5,507 bases of DNA, taken from contig QHYA01000283.1 in assembly GCA_003223995.1 (NCBI GenBank), positions 1 through 5,507 of the forward strand. Reading direction: 5' to 3'. A model generated the notes under the pieces. That model worked only from the letters and a program-made list of their open reading frames with translations. It did no database searches and had not been told where the DNA came from. Below are positions 5,310 to 5,507 of the stretch, in pieces. The translations under genes and the position numbers were made by a program. Each line of letters starts with the position of its first letter. Within the stretch, counting starts at the first letter, position 1. The stretch comes from Acidobacteriota bacterium. GTDB taxonomy: Bacteria > Acidobacteriota > Polarisedimenticolia > QHYA01.

Positions 5310-5507
5310 ACGTGCGGCCCAAGATCCTTAACGTCGTCGGAGCGAGGCCGAACCTCATGAAGATCGGCCCGATCGTCAAGGCGATCGAGCGGGAAGGCTC
5401 CCTCGACTCCGTGCTTGTGCACACCGGGCAGCACTACGACCGCGAGATGTCCGCGCTTTTCTTCGAGGAGCTGGGGATCCCGCCGCCGGATGTGGACCTG
5501 GGGGTGG
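5306..5507 (+). CDS. wecB: UDP-N-acetylglucosamine 2-epimerase (non-hydrolysing), N-terminal part only
   Basis: This cytoplasmic enzyme converts UDP-GlcNAc to UDP-ManNAc, a precursor for ManNAc or ManNAcA residues in surface glycans. Only 67 complete codons are in the window. They show KILNVVGARPNLMKIGPIV (6-24), matching the N-terminal first strand and G-x-RP loop of the family (GARPN version rather than GTRPE). VLVHTGQHYDREMSALFFEELGI (36-58) follows, with the conserved HTGQHYD (39-45) that lines the active site. The ending PPDVDLGV fits the usual P-D-x-x-L-x-V. ATG 5306 overlaps the previous stop by ATGA. GTG 5312 is an alternative start, with GGGGG 7 nt upstream giving better spacing. The gene symbol follows the family; a specialised homologue with another sugar substrate cannot be excluded from this fragment. 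Confidence 0.9.
   Translation, partial: MNVRPKILNVVGARPNLMKIGPIVKAIEREGSLDSVLVHTGQHYDREMSALFFEELGIPPPDVDLGV

Overview
The window is part of a surface-polysaccharide (O-antigen, capsule or exopolysaccharide type) biosynthesis locus from a GC-rich bacterium. The genes are a cell-wall-type sugar deacetylase, a SAM methyltransferase, a nucleotide-sugar epimerase, a GDP-mannose-making guanylyltransferase, a Wzy/WaaL-family membrane protein and a UDP-GlcNAc 2-epimerase. No gene is diagnostic of a phylum. High GC, long overlapping shadow frames and frequent GTG starts would fit several Gram-negative-type environmental lineages, but I cannot name one. No RNA gene, CRISPR array, transposase or phage gene is visible.

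Layout. Positions 1-1488 are read on the minus strand: a methyltransferase (802-1455), then after about 240 bp a polysaccharide deacetylase (1-560) whose C-terminus lies outside the window. A divergent spacer of roughly 200 bp (about 1456-1673) follows. From 1674 on, everything is read on the plus strand: an SDR-type NAD-dependent sugar epimerase, a mannose-1-phosphate guanylyltransferase, a 127-bp spacer, an O-antigen ligase/polymerase-like multi-spanning protein, and the first 67 codons of a wecB-type epimerase. The last two overlap by ATGA.

How they fit together. The epimerase, guanylyltransferase and WecB would supply activated sugars (a C4-epimerised UDP-sugar, GDP-mannose and UDP-ManNAc). 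The Wzy/WaaL-like protein would polymerise or ligate the lipid-linked glycan. The methyltransferase and deacetylase could decorate or trim it. This pathway picture is inferred from family membership and neighbourhood.

The most notable observation is the epimerase/guanylyltransferase junction near 2520-2525. Epimerase homology stops about 45-55 residues before a normal C-terminus. Guanylyltransferase homology begins at once in the -1 frame, just inside its N-terminus and with no usable start codon. Both gene ends and any spacer are missing, which looks like a deletion, either real or from assembly. A second oddity is the deacetylase: Glu stands where the second metal-binding His is expected. 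I see no convincing novel system; the rest is an ordinary glycan locus.
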